Source of the DNA: Paraburkholderia atlantica
GTDB lineage: Bacteria > Pseudomonadota > Gammaproteobacteria > Burkholderiales > Burkholderiaceae
Assembly (NCBI RefSeq): GCF_009362785.1
Contig: NZ_WHNQ01000044.1
Coordinates: 1 to 42,758, forward strand
Direction of reading: 5' to 3'
DNA: 42,758 nucleotides
Shown: positions 1-7,766 of the stretch, one piece after another
Layout of the letters: every line of letters begins with the position of its first letter
Position numbering within the stretch: the first letter of the stretch is position 1
The notes under the pieces: model-generated
What the model saw: the letters and a program-made list of their open reading frames with translations, nothing else
What the model was told of the DNA's origin: nothing
The model's database searches: none
Translations under genes and position numbers: made by a program

Positions 1-129
1 TATGTACTTCGTGACCACGCCCTTGGATATGCCCAGTGACGCGGCGATCCGATCGTGCGAGAAACCGCCGTCGAATTTAAGTCGTAAAACGTCCTTGATC
101 ATGCGCATGTTCATCCGGTGCGCGGGCAT
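1..129 (-). CDS. istA: IS21-family transposase IstA, N-terminal end only (runs off the left edge)
   Basis: Only the first 43 codons lie in the window; the gene continues to the left. The ATG at 129 has a good ribosome site (GGAGAGAGC) just upstream. The translation starts MPAHRMNMRM and continues into a helix-turn-helix segment (FSHDRIAASLGISKG), which is the usual start of IstA, the DDE transposase of IS21-type elements. The terminal repeats of the same element lie at 220-300. The identity rests on this short segment and the repeats, so subgroup and integrity cannot be judged. Confidence 0.75.
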   Translation of the reverse strand, partial: MPAHRMNMRMIKDVLRLKFDGGFSHDRIAASLGISKGVVTKYI

Positions 130-219
130 GCTCTCTCCGGCAAAAGCCGGCGAGCATAGCCTGCGTAGTTGATGTCATGCGCAACGCCAATCCTGCCTTC
201 CGGTCCGCTCGGTCACGTT

Positions 220-301
220 CCCGAAATGCCCGGTCACGTTGCCGAAATCGCCGGTCACCATCCCGAAACGGCCGGTCACGTTCGTCCGAAATACGCACTC
301 A
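220..301. repeat. IS21-type multiple terminal repeats, element end near 297-301
   Basis: Four imperfect copies of a ~20-bp unit of the form CGGTCACnnnnCCGAAA follow one another between the istA start and about position 300. IS21-family elements carry such multiple transposase-binding repeats at their ends. The element probably ends in the usual CA at about 297, directly against the 3' end of the IS6-type transposase, so this IS21 copy appears to have inserted into, or deleted up to, that element. Confidence 0.7.
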
Positions 302-1033
302 GAAATTGGACGGATCTTGGGTGAGCCCTGTGAAGCGATGCCACCCGGCAAAGCGTGCGGCGAGCTGTTTGCGATAGAGTGAGGCACGCAGTAAATGTCG
401 CTTGAGCGCGAAGTGCTGCCGGATCAGGCCGAAGCTGGAGAGAAAAGCCTGCGTGCGCTTCGGGTCACGAAATCCGCGCATGCGCCGCTCACGTTCACGC
501 GTAGGCTGATGACTATTCTCTGCCCGGTTGTTCACCCGGGCCGCAGCCTTGACGAACACATGCTTGACGTTCGCCAGTTCGGGGATGTCGGCCTTGGCTG
601 CCGGGTAGCTGCGAAGCTGATCGGTGACAATCCTTCGTGGCGCGTCGGCACAGGCGGCCAGCACGCGGTTGAAGAAGCGCTGTGCTGCGGCCTTATCGCG
701 ACGTTTCTGCAGCAGGATGTCGAGTTCGGCGCCGTGCTGGTCGACTGCCCGCCAGAGCAGATAAGGCTCACCGCGCAACGTAACGAAGACTTCGTCAAGA
801 TGCCACGTGCGGCCAGGTTTGCGGCGAGCAGCCTTGACGCGATGTGCGAAGCCCGCGCCGAATTTGTCGCCCCAGCGGCGGATCGTCTCGTAACTGACAA
901 CGACACCGCGCTCGAACAGCAGTTCTTCAATATCACGCAGGCTAAGTTGGAACCGGAAATACCACCGAACCGCGAGACTAATGATTGCCGCCGGGAACCG
1001 GTGGCCGTGATAAAGCGATTTTCTTTTCTTCAT
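299..1033 (-). CDS. IS6-family (IS26-like) DDE transposase, 244 aa
   Basis: The protein has the typical IS6 layout: a short N-terminal region, then a DDE core with the first Asp in HLDEVFV, the second in VTDQLRSY and the Glu in NRAENSHQ. Length is near the usual 230-265 aa. The start end of the element is visible: a terminal inverted repeat of IS6 type (GGCACTGTCACGTTGGCGAG, read on the minus strand) ends at 1076. At the other end the coding sequence stops within a few bases of an IS21 terminus, so the last residues and the second inverted repeat are probably lost. It may make a near-complete protein but the element is unlikely to be independently mobile. Confidence 0.88.
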   Translation of the reverse strand: MKKRKSLYHGHRFPAAIISLAVRWYFRFQLSLRDIEELLFERGVVVSYETIRRWGDKFGAGFAHRVKAARRKPGRTWHLDEVFVTLRGEPYLLWRAVDQHGAELDILLQKRRDKAAAQRFFNRVLAACADAPRRIVTDQLRSYPAAKADIPELANVKHVFVKAAARVNNRAENSHQPTRERERRMRGFRDPKRTQAFLSSFGLIRQHFALKRHLLRASLYRKQLAARFAGWHRFTGLTQDPSNF

Positions 1034-1047
1034 CGTGACATCTTACG

Positions 1048-1076
1048 TGACTACCTCGCCAACGTGACAGTGCCGT
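1048..1076 (-). repeat. IS6-family terminal inverted repeat
   Basis: Read on the minus strand, the sequence beginning at 1076 is GGCACTGTCACGTTGGCGAG, matching the conserved IS6-family tip. It lies 15-43 bp upstream of the transposase ATG, the usual spacing. An IS3-type coding sequence is cut off exactly at 1077, which independently supports this as the element boundary. Confidence 0.75.
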
Positions 1077-1312
1077 TCGAATCTCTGGCGGAGGCGAAAG
1101 GCGAGATCGAGGCCTGGCGGCGGGACTACAATGACACCCGGCCTCACGTGGCGCTCAACGGCTTGACACCGGGCGAGTTCGCCGGGCAATACAGCCTTCG
1201 GCCGTAGTCTCATAAAAGACCGAAACCAACGCTCGGCACTTTCCAAGAAATCCAAGCGATTCAATGCGGTCAGGCGTAGCCATCTAACCGTCCAACTTCT
1301 GGGGGCCGTCCA
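1077..1312 (+). pseudogene. IS3-family transposase OrfB, C-terminal remnant plus element end
   Basis: Reading plus from 1077 to the stop at 1207 gives about 43 residues including AWRRDYNDTRPHVALNG and LTPGEFA, the standard C-terminus of IS3-family (IS407-like) OrfB. The rest of the gene is missing because the IS6-family element abuts at 1076. The region to about 1312, ending in GGGGGCCGTCCA, is probably the remaining terminal repeat of the IS3 element. No function is expected. Confidence 0.75.
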
Positions 1313-1690
1313 TTCATTTGGTGCGCACCAAAGTAGCCAAATTCAACGACGAAATCTACACGGTAACGAGGACAAAGATGGACCGCTTACGCTCAAGCGC
1401 GAGATTGTTCCTGAATTCGACGTCGGACGGATCGGCGCGAAAAGCCGTCTTAGCGTTGCAGTTGCGTCAACGGCATTGCCCGATTGAAGCGCTTTCAGCG
1501 CTAATTCGTTCGTCGACATGGGCAGTTTGGCGATAGCCTCTCGCGGGCTTCGGAAGCGCCTCGATCTCGCTCTTCAGGTCGGCGACTTGCACTGTGTTTG
1601 CGCTTGTGGCGATCATATGGGATGGCAACGCGTTCGCCGATATAGGAGCATTGACAGCTAAATCCATGCCGAACGATTTTCCGCTGGGCG
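1313..1690. other. No recognisable gene
   Basis: About 380 bp between the end of the IS3 relic and the first recognisable DUF1016 codons. Short open frames exist on both strands but none has a credible ribosome site together with family similarity. Part of it may be decayed 5' sequence of the DUF1016 gene that follows. Confidence 0.5.
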
Positions 1691-1699
1691 CGCGCTGGC

Positions 1700-1870
1700 T
1701 AGAGGCAAGTGATCATCGCATACCTCGCCGAAGACTTAACACGCCGCTTTGGCCGCGAGATCGGCCGGGCCAATCTGCCTAGCATGCGCGACTTCCATCT
1801 CGCCTCGCCCGAGGGAGAGATTTTCCGGACAGTGTCTGGAAAATCGGCGGCTCACCGCGATCACGCGGTA
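1700..1870 (+). pseudogene. DUF1016 (YhcG-type) N-terminal domain fragment
   Basis: The plus frame around 1709-1860 reads IIAYLAEDLTRRFGREIG, then ANLPSMRDFHLASP and EIFRTVSGKS. This matches the N-terminal DUF1016 domain of YhcG-like proteins (typical pattern: LaadLtarFGrGfs, NLrqMrqFY, ilqTvSgkS). The family joins this domain to a C-terminal PDDEXK nuclease domain, and the matching C-terminal piece lies about 1 kb downstream on the same strand. No start codon in context and no continuous frame, so this is the 5' part of a broken gene. Confidence 0.65.
1819..1845. repeat. Near-perfect 13-bp inverted repeat with 1-nt centre
   Basis: GATTTTCCGGACA, one central base, then TGTCTGGAAAATC: 13-bp arms with one mismatch. 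It falls inside the DUF1016 fragment, where it encodes part of the conserved TVSGKS segment, so it may be coincidental. The centre is too short for a terminator hairpin and no T-run follows; a dyad-type protein-binding site is possible but unsupported. Confidence 0.5.
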
Positions 1871-2235
1871 CCTCAATGCCGTCTAGTGAAGTCTCGTGCT
1901 GTCATTCAGTGATTTCACGGGCCATCTCAAATACCCAAAGATCCGGCTTGACGGAACGGTGGCTATCGCGCGTATCTCGCTGCGCCTCAGACAATACCTG
2001 GTTCGTCTGCTTGCAGCCGGCTCTTTTTCCCGCATGCAGGTTAGCGGCCGCTCGCGAATATATGGTGGCTGACGACACTTTGTCACGTTTCCGTCTCTTA
2101 TCGCGCAGTACGAGGACGCAGGCGCAGACGTGTCGAACGCCCACCCGACTATGGGAATTCATTCGACACATCGGGAGTAGCAATGTTCTAGGTTGGCCCC
2201 ACGGGGAAATCCAGTTTGGCTTAAACGGCCCCAGA
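1871..2235. other. No recognisable gene
   Basis: This stretch separates the DUF1016 5' fragment from the IS110 relic. It has open frames on both strands but none with a family signature that I recognise. It is probably decayed coding or IS-flanking sequence. Confidence 0.45.
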
Positions 2236-2436
2236 AGGGGCGACAACCGTTTGAAGCGGATCTTCTATCAGTCGGCATTTGCATCCATACGCTGTCCAAA
2301 GAGCGCTGCCTTCAAACGTAAAGAAGCGAAGCGCCATCATCAGATCATCATCGCTCTTGCCAGGAGGCGTGTGAATGTGCTGTCGGAAATACTCCACAAC
2401 AGGAATCCAATGCCCGAACGGCTGCCGCTTGCTTGA
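2236..2436 (+). pseudogene. IS110-family transposase, C-terminal remnant
   Basis: The frame contains NRLKRIFYQSAFASIRCP followed by KRHHQIIIALARRRVNVL and a short tail. This is the conserved C-terminal part of IS110/IS116/IS902 transposases, just after the C-terminal Transposase_20 region. The DEDD catalytic domain and the rest are absent. The relic lies between the two halves of the DUF1016 gene and may mark the event that broke it. Confidence 0.8.
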
Positions 2437-2860
2437 CAAAAATATTAGGCCGTCTCTGCCTTTGGTCTGGCTAGAGTGAATCAATCCCGTGCCGGCACAC
2501 CAAGGTTCGTTGACCCCATATCGCGTACGCCCACCACTAAAATCCAGAAATGCTCGCAAACAATATAATCTTTAGTATCAGTTTATTGCTGCCTTTCCTT
2601 TGGTACCTGCACCTAACCATGTGGCACCATCCGAACTCAGTTGGCGGCGAAGCGTTGCGGGTCTTTGGAGATCCAATCCGTGGCCTCGGTTGCCTGTTTC
2701 CCTCCGCCGTGCCGATGGCCGAACTGCCGTGGCATACCGACGCCTTCGCATGCGTCGCTCCGATAGGAGGAGAAGGCACTAGCGAAATTCGGCGGGTGCA
2801 GCTGCGGATGGGGTAGGGAAGATGACTTCTAAGTCGCAGTGCTTCGTCATGAATGCGATG
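2437..2860. other. No recognisable gene
   Basis: Open frames such as one at 2550-2816 with a hydrophobic start (FSISLLLPFLWYL) exist, but there is no convincing ribosome site, and I recognise no family. Treated as intergenic or decayed sequence. Confidence 0.4.
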
Positions 2861-2864
2861 CAGT

Positions 2865-3050
2865 CCTTCGGGGAATGGAACAGTTACTCCTCGAACTAAG
2901 AGATGGCTTCACCTTCTTCGCCCGCCAGAAGCGACTCCAGATCGATGATGATGGCCTTTATCTCGACTTGCTGTTCTGTAACCGGACGCTTAAACGCTTC
3001 GTGGCGGTTGCTTAAAGATTGATGCTTTCAACACAGAATAGAAAAGCCAT
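2865..3050 (+). pseudogene. DUF1016/PDDEXK nuclease C-terminal domain fragment
   Basis: The plus frame reads VLRGMEQLLLELRDGFTFFARQ, then KRLQIDDDGLYLDLLFCNR and LKRFVAVA followed by a stop. The family pattern is FllELGdGFaFvgRQkrl...ddfYiDLLFYnrkLkcfVviDLK, the C-terminal nuclease domain of YhcG-like proteins. Here a stop replaces the catalytic DLK step, and a frame change would be needed to continue into CFNTE-like sequence. Together with the piece at 1700-1870 it shows one plus-strand gene broken apart. Confidence 0.7.
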
Positions 3051-3566
3051 AGGGAGCTCTATCTTCGCTGGTTGGTCAAACATGAGAAAGATCGCAATGA
3101 GCAACGACCTATTCGTGCTCTCTTTTACGTCCAAACGCCACCTCACACTAAGGTTGATAAATTGTAATTTCAGCGCGTTACGTGGGTATTTATCGAAGCA
3201 ACACTCGAGTGCGACGGTCAGATTGCAAACAATGGTCGCTGCATCTGCCTTGCACATGAACGCTGCACAGTCGCTATTCATCGTCTCTATGAGGCTCTCG
3301 GCTATGCCGATATCATCAATCAGAAACTGCTTGTCCGGAAGACGATGTACACGCAGACACTGAGGTTCGGAAGTTCTTCCACTGATCGAAACCGACGCGT
3401 GTCTTTACCGCACATAATTACAACGACTACGTAAAGCGAGGTAGGCACGAGCGGATTCAGCGGCTTCACCGATCTTTCGGTTGTTCTTCGAGATGATTTG
3501 GTGTTTTTCTGGTTCCTGACCTCGTCAAACCGAGTTCCACCATAACCTTCCCACTGCGCTCGATCT
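3051..3566. other. No recognisable gene
   Basis: Frames at 3019-3363 (plus) and 3320-3600 (minus) are open, but neither has a recognisable domain or ribosome site. The sequence runs straight into the 3' end of the desaturase gene without an obvious hairpin terminator. Confidence 0.45.
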
Positions 3567-4427
3567 CTAATGTCGACGTTCTTGTACATCGTTTGCGATC
3601 TTAGCCGCAGACCAGCGACGTCGATCAAACGGAAACATAAAGTAGTCGCGCACGGTGAGGGGCTCGGGTTGATTGCGAAGGCCCACTTCGGGCCATTCGT
3701 CCCGTTTCGGCCAGTATGCCGTGCTGAAGATCGTGTCCCAGATGGTCGTAAAGAACCCATAGTTCCGGTGCCGGTGATGCGGCTGAGTTGAGTGGTGAAT
3801 TCGGTGGAACTGGCCGTCTCCGATGATATATCGCAGAGGCCCAAGGTTGATGCGCGTGCTGGAGTGTGAGAGGTGCGCCTGAAAGGTAATGAGGGCCATG
3901 GCAGCAGCCGGCACCACGCCAGACTCGAAGTGGACCAGCGCGAGCGGTAATGCTACAAACAAGGCGTAGATAACCGGCTCGGAAATGTGATGATTGCAAT
4001 TCCACGCTGTCAGTTCGCGAATGGAGTGATGTGTAGCGTGCAAGCGCCACAGGAATGGCACGGCGTGCTGTGCTCGGTGCATCCAGTAGTAAAAGAAGTC
4101 ACCGGCAATTGCGACCAAAACGCCTGAAAGGATGGAGAAAGCCGTCTTGATAACTGCGTTGCCAGAGTGAAACACTGTTGAAAGATCGACCGTCAGGAGC
4201 GGCTTGACGCCTAACCATTGCAAGCCCACAGCGTACAAGTGCCAGATTAGCGCACCGCATCCAATCCGAATCGTCCAGTTCCTTGCGCCGCGAAGGTACG
4301 ATGCGAAGCTGTATCGATAAGCCGGAAAGAAAAGCTCGAGCGCGCTGCACACGGTCGCGAAGATCGAAACCAACTTAAACGAATTCAACAGAAAGTCGGT
4401 TATTTGATTGACATCGAGAACATGCAT
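3567..4427 (-). CDS. Sterol desaturase/fatty acid hydroxylase family membrane protein (copy 1), 286 aa
   Basis: This is a di-iron membrane hydroxylase of the sterol desaturase family. The histidine clusters are HRAQH (117-121), HATHH (130-134), CNHH near 144-147, HLSHSS near 185 and HRIHH (208-212), between hydrophobic segments at roughly 15-35, 55-75, 98-115 and 150-182. The ATG at 4427 is preferred over an in-frame ATG 17 codons upstream because GGAG sits about 8 nt before it and because the second copy starts at the equivalent place. The substrate cannot be told. The central part is almost identical to the gene at 36234-37088, while about 33 N-terminal and 15 C-terminal residues differ. 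No operon partner is adjacent. Confidence 0.85.
   Translation of the reverse strand: MHVLDVNQITDFLLNSFKLVSIFATVCSALELFFPAYRYSFASYLRGARNWTIRIGCGALIWHLYAVGLQWLGVKPLLTVDLSTVFHSGNAVIKTAFSILSGVLVAIAGDFFYYWMHRAQHAVPFLWRLHATHHSIRELTAWNCNHHISEPVIYALFVALPLALVHFESGVVPAAAMALITFQAHLSHSSTRINLGPLRYIIGDGQFHRIHHSTQPHHRHRNYGFFTTIWDTIFSTAYWPKRDEWPEVGLRNQPEPLTVRDYFMFPFDRRRWSAAKIANDVQERRH
3628..4327 (-). repeat. 700-bp direct repeat, left copy (core of desaturase copy 1)
   Basis: From the C-terminal FMFP codons to the AYRYS codons this block aligns without gaps to 36290-36989. By eye I count about a dozen mismatches in 700 bp. Similarity falls sharply at both edges, where the remaining coding parts of the two genes align only at protein level. 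Both copies have the same orientation. Confidence 0.85.
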
Positions 4428-4800
4428 TGATTTTCTCCGTCGAACAGGCCAAATACGCTGCTTTTTTTCGGCACGCAAGATATAAACCCTGTGTCGTCTT
4501 CGTTAGGCGGTTACAGGGCGAAAGGCTATCGATTGCCAGCACGGTACGATAAATCAGGTCAATCATTCGGGAAGATAGTGCATCTCTATCCGACAACCCA
4601 GATAGGTGTCTCTCCCAAGCTAAATTAACCGTGACGACTCGCAGCGTTCGGTTGGTACAGTCTACTCGTTGACAACACGGGCTGGATGGTAAGGATTTTC
4701 TGAAAATATTGTCGTCAAAGGTGCAATAAGATTCATTCGCGCGATTTTGCCAGCGGCCAACTTGTCACGCCGCGCGTGCGAATTTTCGTTCTCGCCGATC
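4428..4800. other. Upstream region of desaturase copy 1, no gene
   Basis: AT-richer than its surroundings and presumably holding the promoter of the desaturase gene on the minus strand. I could not fix a convincing -35/-10 pair or a known operator. Confidence 0.4.
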
Positions 4801-4804
4801 TGAG

Positions 4805-5015
4805 TTATGCAACCGCATCCGTGGCCTGCTGAGCTTTGAAACCATCCCGAGAAAACTGCTCTTGGGAGACAAAACAAATTGAGGAATGGCGATGACTGCG
4901 GTCATCCAAGTATTCGAACAGTTCGCCCTTCGTGTCCTGATGCGTCCCCTCGGGCGGCGTGAATATTCGTTCGTCGAGCCGATGAAGAAGCTTTCCGTTG
5001 GGCGGGGCATTGACG
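4805..5015 (-). pseudogene. Decayed IS3-family transposase OrfB C-terminus
   Basis: Nucleotide comparison with the intact IS3 OrfB end at 42503-42758 shows the same sequence in a heavily mutated form: the stop region TTATGCA..CATCCGT.GCCTGCTGAGC, GATGACTGCGGT, TATTCGAACA and GAAGAAGCT..CCGT all align. Frames are broken by indels and stops. It is a relic of the same kind of element that enters the window at its right edge, in the same orientation. Confidence 0.7.
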
Positions 5016-5302
5016 TTAGGCGAGATTGTCCGGCCAAGAGAGGCGGGTACAGTCCGCTGCTGATAAAGCGCTCAGGCAACAATGAATTGGAAAGCATTCC
5101 TCGTAATAGAGTCTGAATGTAGCGTAGGCTCGACCACGAGCGCGATCGACGGCTGCTGCAGCGAGGGCGGGACTGGAGACCTCATTGCTTGACGACGCCG
5201 TAAGGGGATGGATCATTCAAAGCTCCCGCGAAGGCAACGCGACTAGCGACCTGACGATCAAAAAGCACTCTCAGTCTCCCGATACCTATCGTCGCAAACG
5301 AA
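5016..5302. other. Region downstream of hypE, no recognisable gene
   Basis: In Cupriavidus necator hypX would follow hypE here. None of the three minus-strand frames gives a recognisable HypX start, and there is no clear hairpin terminator. The hydrogenase operon seems to have been cut off at this point. Confidence 0.5.
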
Positions 5303-6379
5303 TTAGCAGATCCGCGGGAGTTGCTCGCCCGAAAGCCAGTCGACGATGCGCCGTCCGCCGAATTTCGTTTCGATCTGCACGAAGCTGTGGGCGTCGTCGA
5401 CCACCTCACCGATGCAAACCGCCGCCGCGCCCAACGGATGTGCGCGCATCGCGGCGAGCAGTTGCGGCGCGTCGGCGCGTGCGCAGATTGCAACTAGCTT
5501 GCCTTCGTTGGCAACATAAAGCGGATCGAGGCCGAGCAGTTCACACGCCGCATCGACTTGCGGCAGCACGGGAATTGCGCGCTCCTGAATGTGCATCCCG
5601 ACACCCGACTGGCTGGCGATCTCGTTGAGGGTCGTGGCCAGTCCGCCGCGAGTCGGGTCGCGCAGAACGCGCACACCGGGCGCGACGGCAACCATGTCCG
5701 CCACGAGCGTGTGTAGTGCGGCGCTGTCCGAGCGGATCTCCGTGTCGAAGCCCAGGCCCTCGCGTTGCGACATAATCGCCACGCCGTGCTCGCCGATAGT
5801 GCCCGAGAGCAGCACAACGTCGCCGGGCCGCGCCTGCGCGCCATCAATGTGAATGCCCGAGGGCACGACGCCGATCCCGGTCGTGGTGATGAACACGGCA
5901 TCGCCCTTGCCGCGCTCGACGACCTTAGTGTCGCCCGTCACGATCGGAGCGCTGCAAGCGCGCGACGCAGCAGCCATTGACTCGACAATGCGGAGCAGAT
6001 CCGCCATCGGGAGGCCCTCCTCCAGGATGAAGCTCGCGCTGAGAAACGAAGGCCGTGCGCCCGCCATCGCGATGTCGTTGACGGTGCCGTGCACGGCGAG
6101 GCTGCCGATGTCGCCGCCGGGAAAGAAAAGCGGCGAGACGACGTGCGCGTCGGTGGTCATCACGATGCGCTCGCCGGGCCCGGGCGCGAGATGCGCGAAG
6201 GTGGCCTGGTCGTTGCCTTGGCGCAGCCATTCGTTATCGAAGCTCGCGACGAACAGCTCGCGGGTCAATTGCGCCGATGCGCGGCCACCCGCGCCGTGGC
6301 CCATGTCGATGCGGCCGTCGCGAAAGTTTAGGGGCCGCACGTAGGCGGGCTTCACCGGGGATGTGTGGACTGGGCTCAT
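5303..6379 (-). CDS. hypE: Hydrogenase maturation protein HypE, 358 aa
   Basis: HypE dehydrates the carbamoyl group delivered by HypF to its own C-terminal cysteine into a thiocyanate, the source of the two CN ligands of the active-site iron. The protein has the PurM-like fold signature: the DMGHGAGG glycine-rich motif near residue 25, TTDAHVVSPLFFPGGDIG, VTGDTKVV and DPTRGGLA. It ends in the obligatory PRIC, so the acceptor cysteine is present. Its ATG overlaps the hypD stop codon (ATGA), showing translational coupling. It is the last gene of the long minus-strand operon. Length is normal and nothing is missing. Confidence 0.97.
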   Translation of the reverse strand: MSPVHTSPVKPAYVRPLNFRDGRIDMGHGAGGRASAQLTRELFVASFDNEWLRQGNDQATFAHLAPGPGERIVMTTDAHVVSPLFFPGGDIGSLAVHGTVNDIAMAGARPSFLSASFILEEGLPMADLLRIVESMAAASRACSAPIVTGDTKVVERGKGDAVFITTTGIGVVPSGIHIDGAQARPGDVVLLSGTIGEHGVAIMSQREGLGFDTEIRSDSAALHTLVADMVAVAPGVRVLRDPTRGGLATTLNEIASQSGVGMHIQERAIPVLPQVDAACELLGLDPLYVANEGKLVAICARADAPQLLAAMRAHPLGAAAVCIGEVVDDAHSFVQIETKFGGRRIVDWLSGEQLPRIC

Positions 6380-7512
6380 GCTTGGACGACTCGAATGTCC
6401 TTAAAGCGACCATAGGAATAATGCGCGGCGCAAGAGCCTTCGCTGGACACCATGCAAGAGCCCATGGGATTCTCGGGCGTGCAGACCGTGCCGAACATTG
6501 TGCAGTCGCGCGGGTGTTTTTGACCTCGCAGGATCGCCCCGCACTCGCATTTGAGGTGATCGGCGACGGGCCGGTAGACCAGTTCATAGCGGACCTCGGC
6601 GTCGTAGCGCGCGTACTTCGGGCGAATGCGCAGACCGCTCAATGGGACCTCGCCCAGGCCGCGCCACTCGAACGACTCCCGCGTTTCGAACACCTCCTGC
6701 ATGAGCGCCTGCGCGGCGGCGTTGCCCGCGCGTGTGACGGCGCGCGTGAACTCGTTCTCGACCTCCGCGCGACCATCGTTGACCTGACGCACCAGCATGA
6801 GGATCGCCTGCAGCACGTCGAGCGGCTCGAACCCGGCAATCACGACCGGCTTGCGATACCTCTGCGCAAAGGCCTCGTAAGACGCCGAGCCGATCACAAC
6901 ACTCACGTGCGCGGGACCGACGAAGCCGTCGAGCAGCACCGCGTTCGCGTCGGCGGACGGCTCGGCGAGCAGATGTGTCATCGCCGCGGGCGTGAGTACA
7001 TGGCAGCACAGCACGCTAAAGTTCTCCGCGCCGCAGTCTGCCGCTTCACTCACGACGAGCGCGGTAGGCGGCGCAGTGGTCTCGAAGCCGATTGCAAAAA
7101 AGACGACCTCGCGTTCCGGATGCTCGCGCGCGATGCGCAGCGCGTCGTGCGGCGAATACACAAGGCGGATGTCCGCCCCGCGCGCCTTGGCCCGCTGGAG
7201 CGATAGACCGCACGAGGCAGGCACGCGTATCGTGTCGCCATACGTGCAGAGGATCACGTCGTGTTCGAGCGCGAGGCGAATCGCGAGATCGATGCGCCCG
7301 ATCGGCAACACGCAAACTGGGCAGCCGGGACCGTGGATCATCAACACGTTACCGGGTAGAAGATCGGCCACGCCGAAGCGGGAAATGGCGTGCGTGTGAC
7401 CGCCGCAAAACTCCATGAAGTGATAGCGGCGTTCGGTCAGCGTCTCTGCATGAATGCGCCCAGCAATGCGCGCGGCGAGTTCGTCGTCGCGGAATTCGTC
7501 GACGTACTTCAT
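6376..7512 (-). CDS. hypD: Hydrogenase maturation protein HypD, 378 aa
   Basis: HypD, with HypC, is the scaffold on which the Fe(CN)2CO unit is built; it carries a [4Fe-4S] cluster. The motifs FCGGHTH and GPGCPVCVLP (first 80 residues), IGFETTAPPTA in the middle and the C-terminal cysteine set CECGAILRG, CTMFGTVC and PMGSCMVSSEG are all present. The start MKYVDEF was chosen because its ATG overlaps the hypC stop codon; the frame is open further upstream but that part overlaps hypC and is not HypD-like. The stop overlaps the hypE ATG. Confidence 0.97.
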   Translation of the reverse strand: MKYVDEFRDDELAARIAGRIHAETLTERRYHFMEFCGGHTHAISRFGVADLLPGNVLMIHGPGCPVCVLPIGRIDLAIRLALEHDVILCTYGDTIRVPASCGLSLQRAKARGADIRLVYSPHDALRIAREHPEREVVFFAIGFETTAPPTALVVSEAADCGAENFSVLCCHVLTPAAMTHLLAEPSADANAVLLDGFVGPAHVSVVIGSASYEAFAQRYRKPVVIAGFEPLDVLQAILMLVRQVNDGRAEVENEFTRAVTRAGNAAAQALMQEVFETRESFEWRGLGEVPLSGLRIRPKYARYDAEVRYELVYRPVADHLKCECGAILRGQKHPRDCTMFGTVCTPENPMGSCMVSSEGSCAAHYSYGRFKDIRVVQA

Positions 7513-7766
7513 TGCGTCGTTCCGGACTGGACGATGGGTGCGTCGCCAAGCGACCGAGCGACCTCGCTGAACAGCGCGAGCGTGCGCTCGGCCTCTTCGG
7601 GGTCGATCATGCCAAGCGCGAAGCCGACATGCACGATCACGAAGTCCCCTAGGCGCACGTCGGGTACGAGCGCGAGTGAGACCGTCTTTCGAACGCCCCC
7701 GAGCTCGACGACGCCCATTTCGGCGTCGAACCGGTCGATGAGCTGTGCCGGCATGGCTAGACACAT
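7509..7766 (-). CDS. hypC: Hydrogenase maturation chaperone HypC, 85 aa
   Basis: HypC binds HypD and carries the iron unit to the large-subunit precursor through its N-terminal cysteine, exposed after removal of the initiator Met. The protein starts MCLAMPAQL, the family signature, and contains LGDFVIVHVGFALGMID. The ATG at 7766 lies inside the last codons of hypF, overlapping by 10 nt (ATGTGTCTAG), so hypF ends in Pro-Cys-Val. It is the general HypC; a second HypC-like protein dedicated to HoxG (HoxL) is encoded upstream in the same operon. Confidence 0.96.
   Translation of the reverse strand: MCLAMPAQLIDRFDAEMGVVELGGVRKTVSLALVPDVRLGDFVIVHVGFALGMIDPEEAERTLALFSEVARSLGDAPIVQSGTTQ

Noticed and set aside
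220..301. Repeats near the left edge as a CRISPR-like array
   Set aside because: Units are ~20 bp, imperfect and directly abutting, with no unique spacers; they fit IS21 end repeats.
395..1207. Open 270-codon plus-strand frame across the IS6 element
   Set aside because: Most of it is the antisense of the IS6 transposase; only the last 43 codons are real, as the IS3 OrfB remnant.
2600..2650. Short stretch resembling part of 5S rRNA (CATCCGAACTC)
   Set aside because: Only about a dozen bases agree and there is no 5S-like secondary structure or neighbouring rRNA or tRNA.
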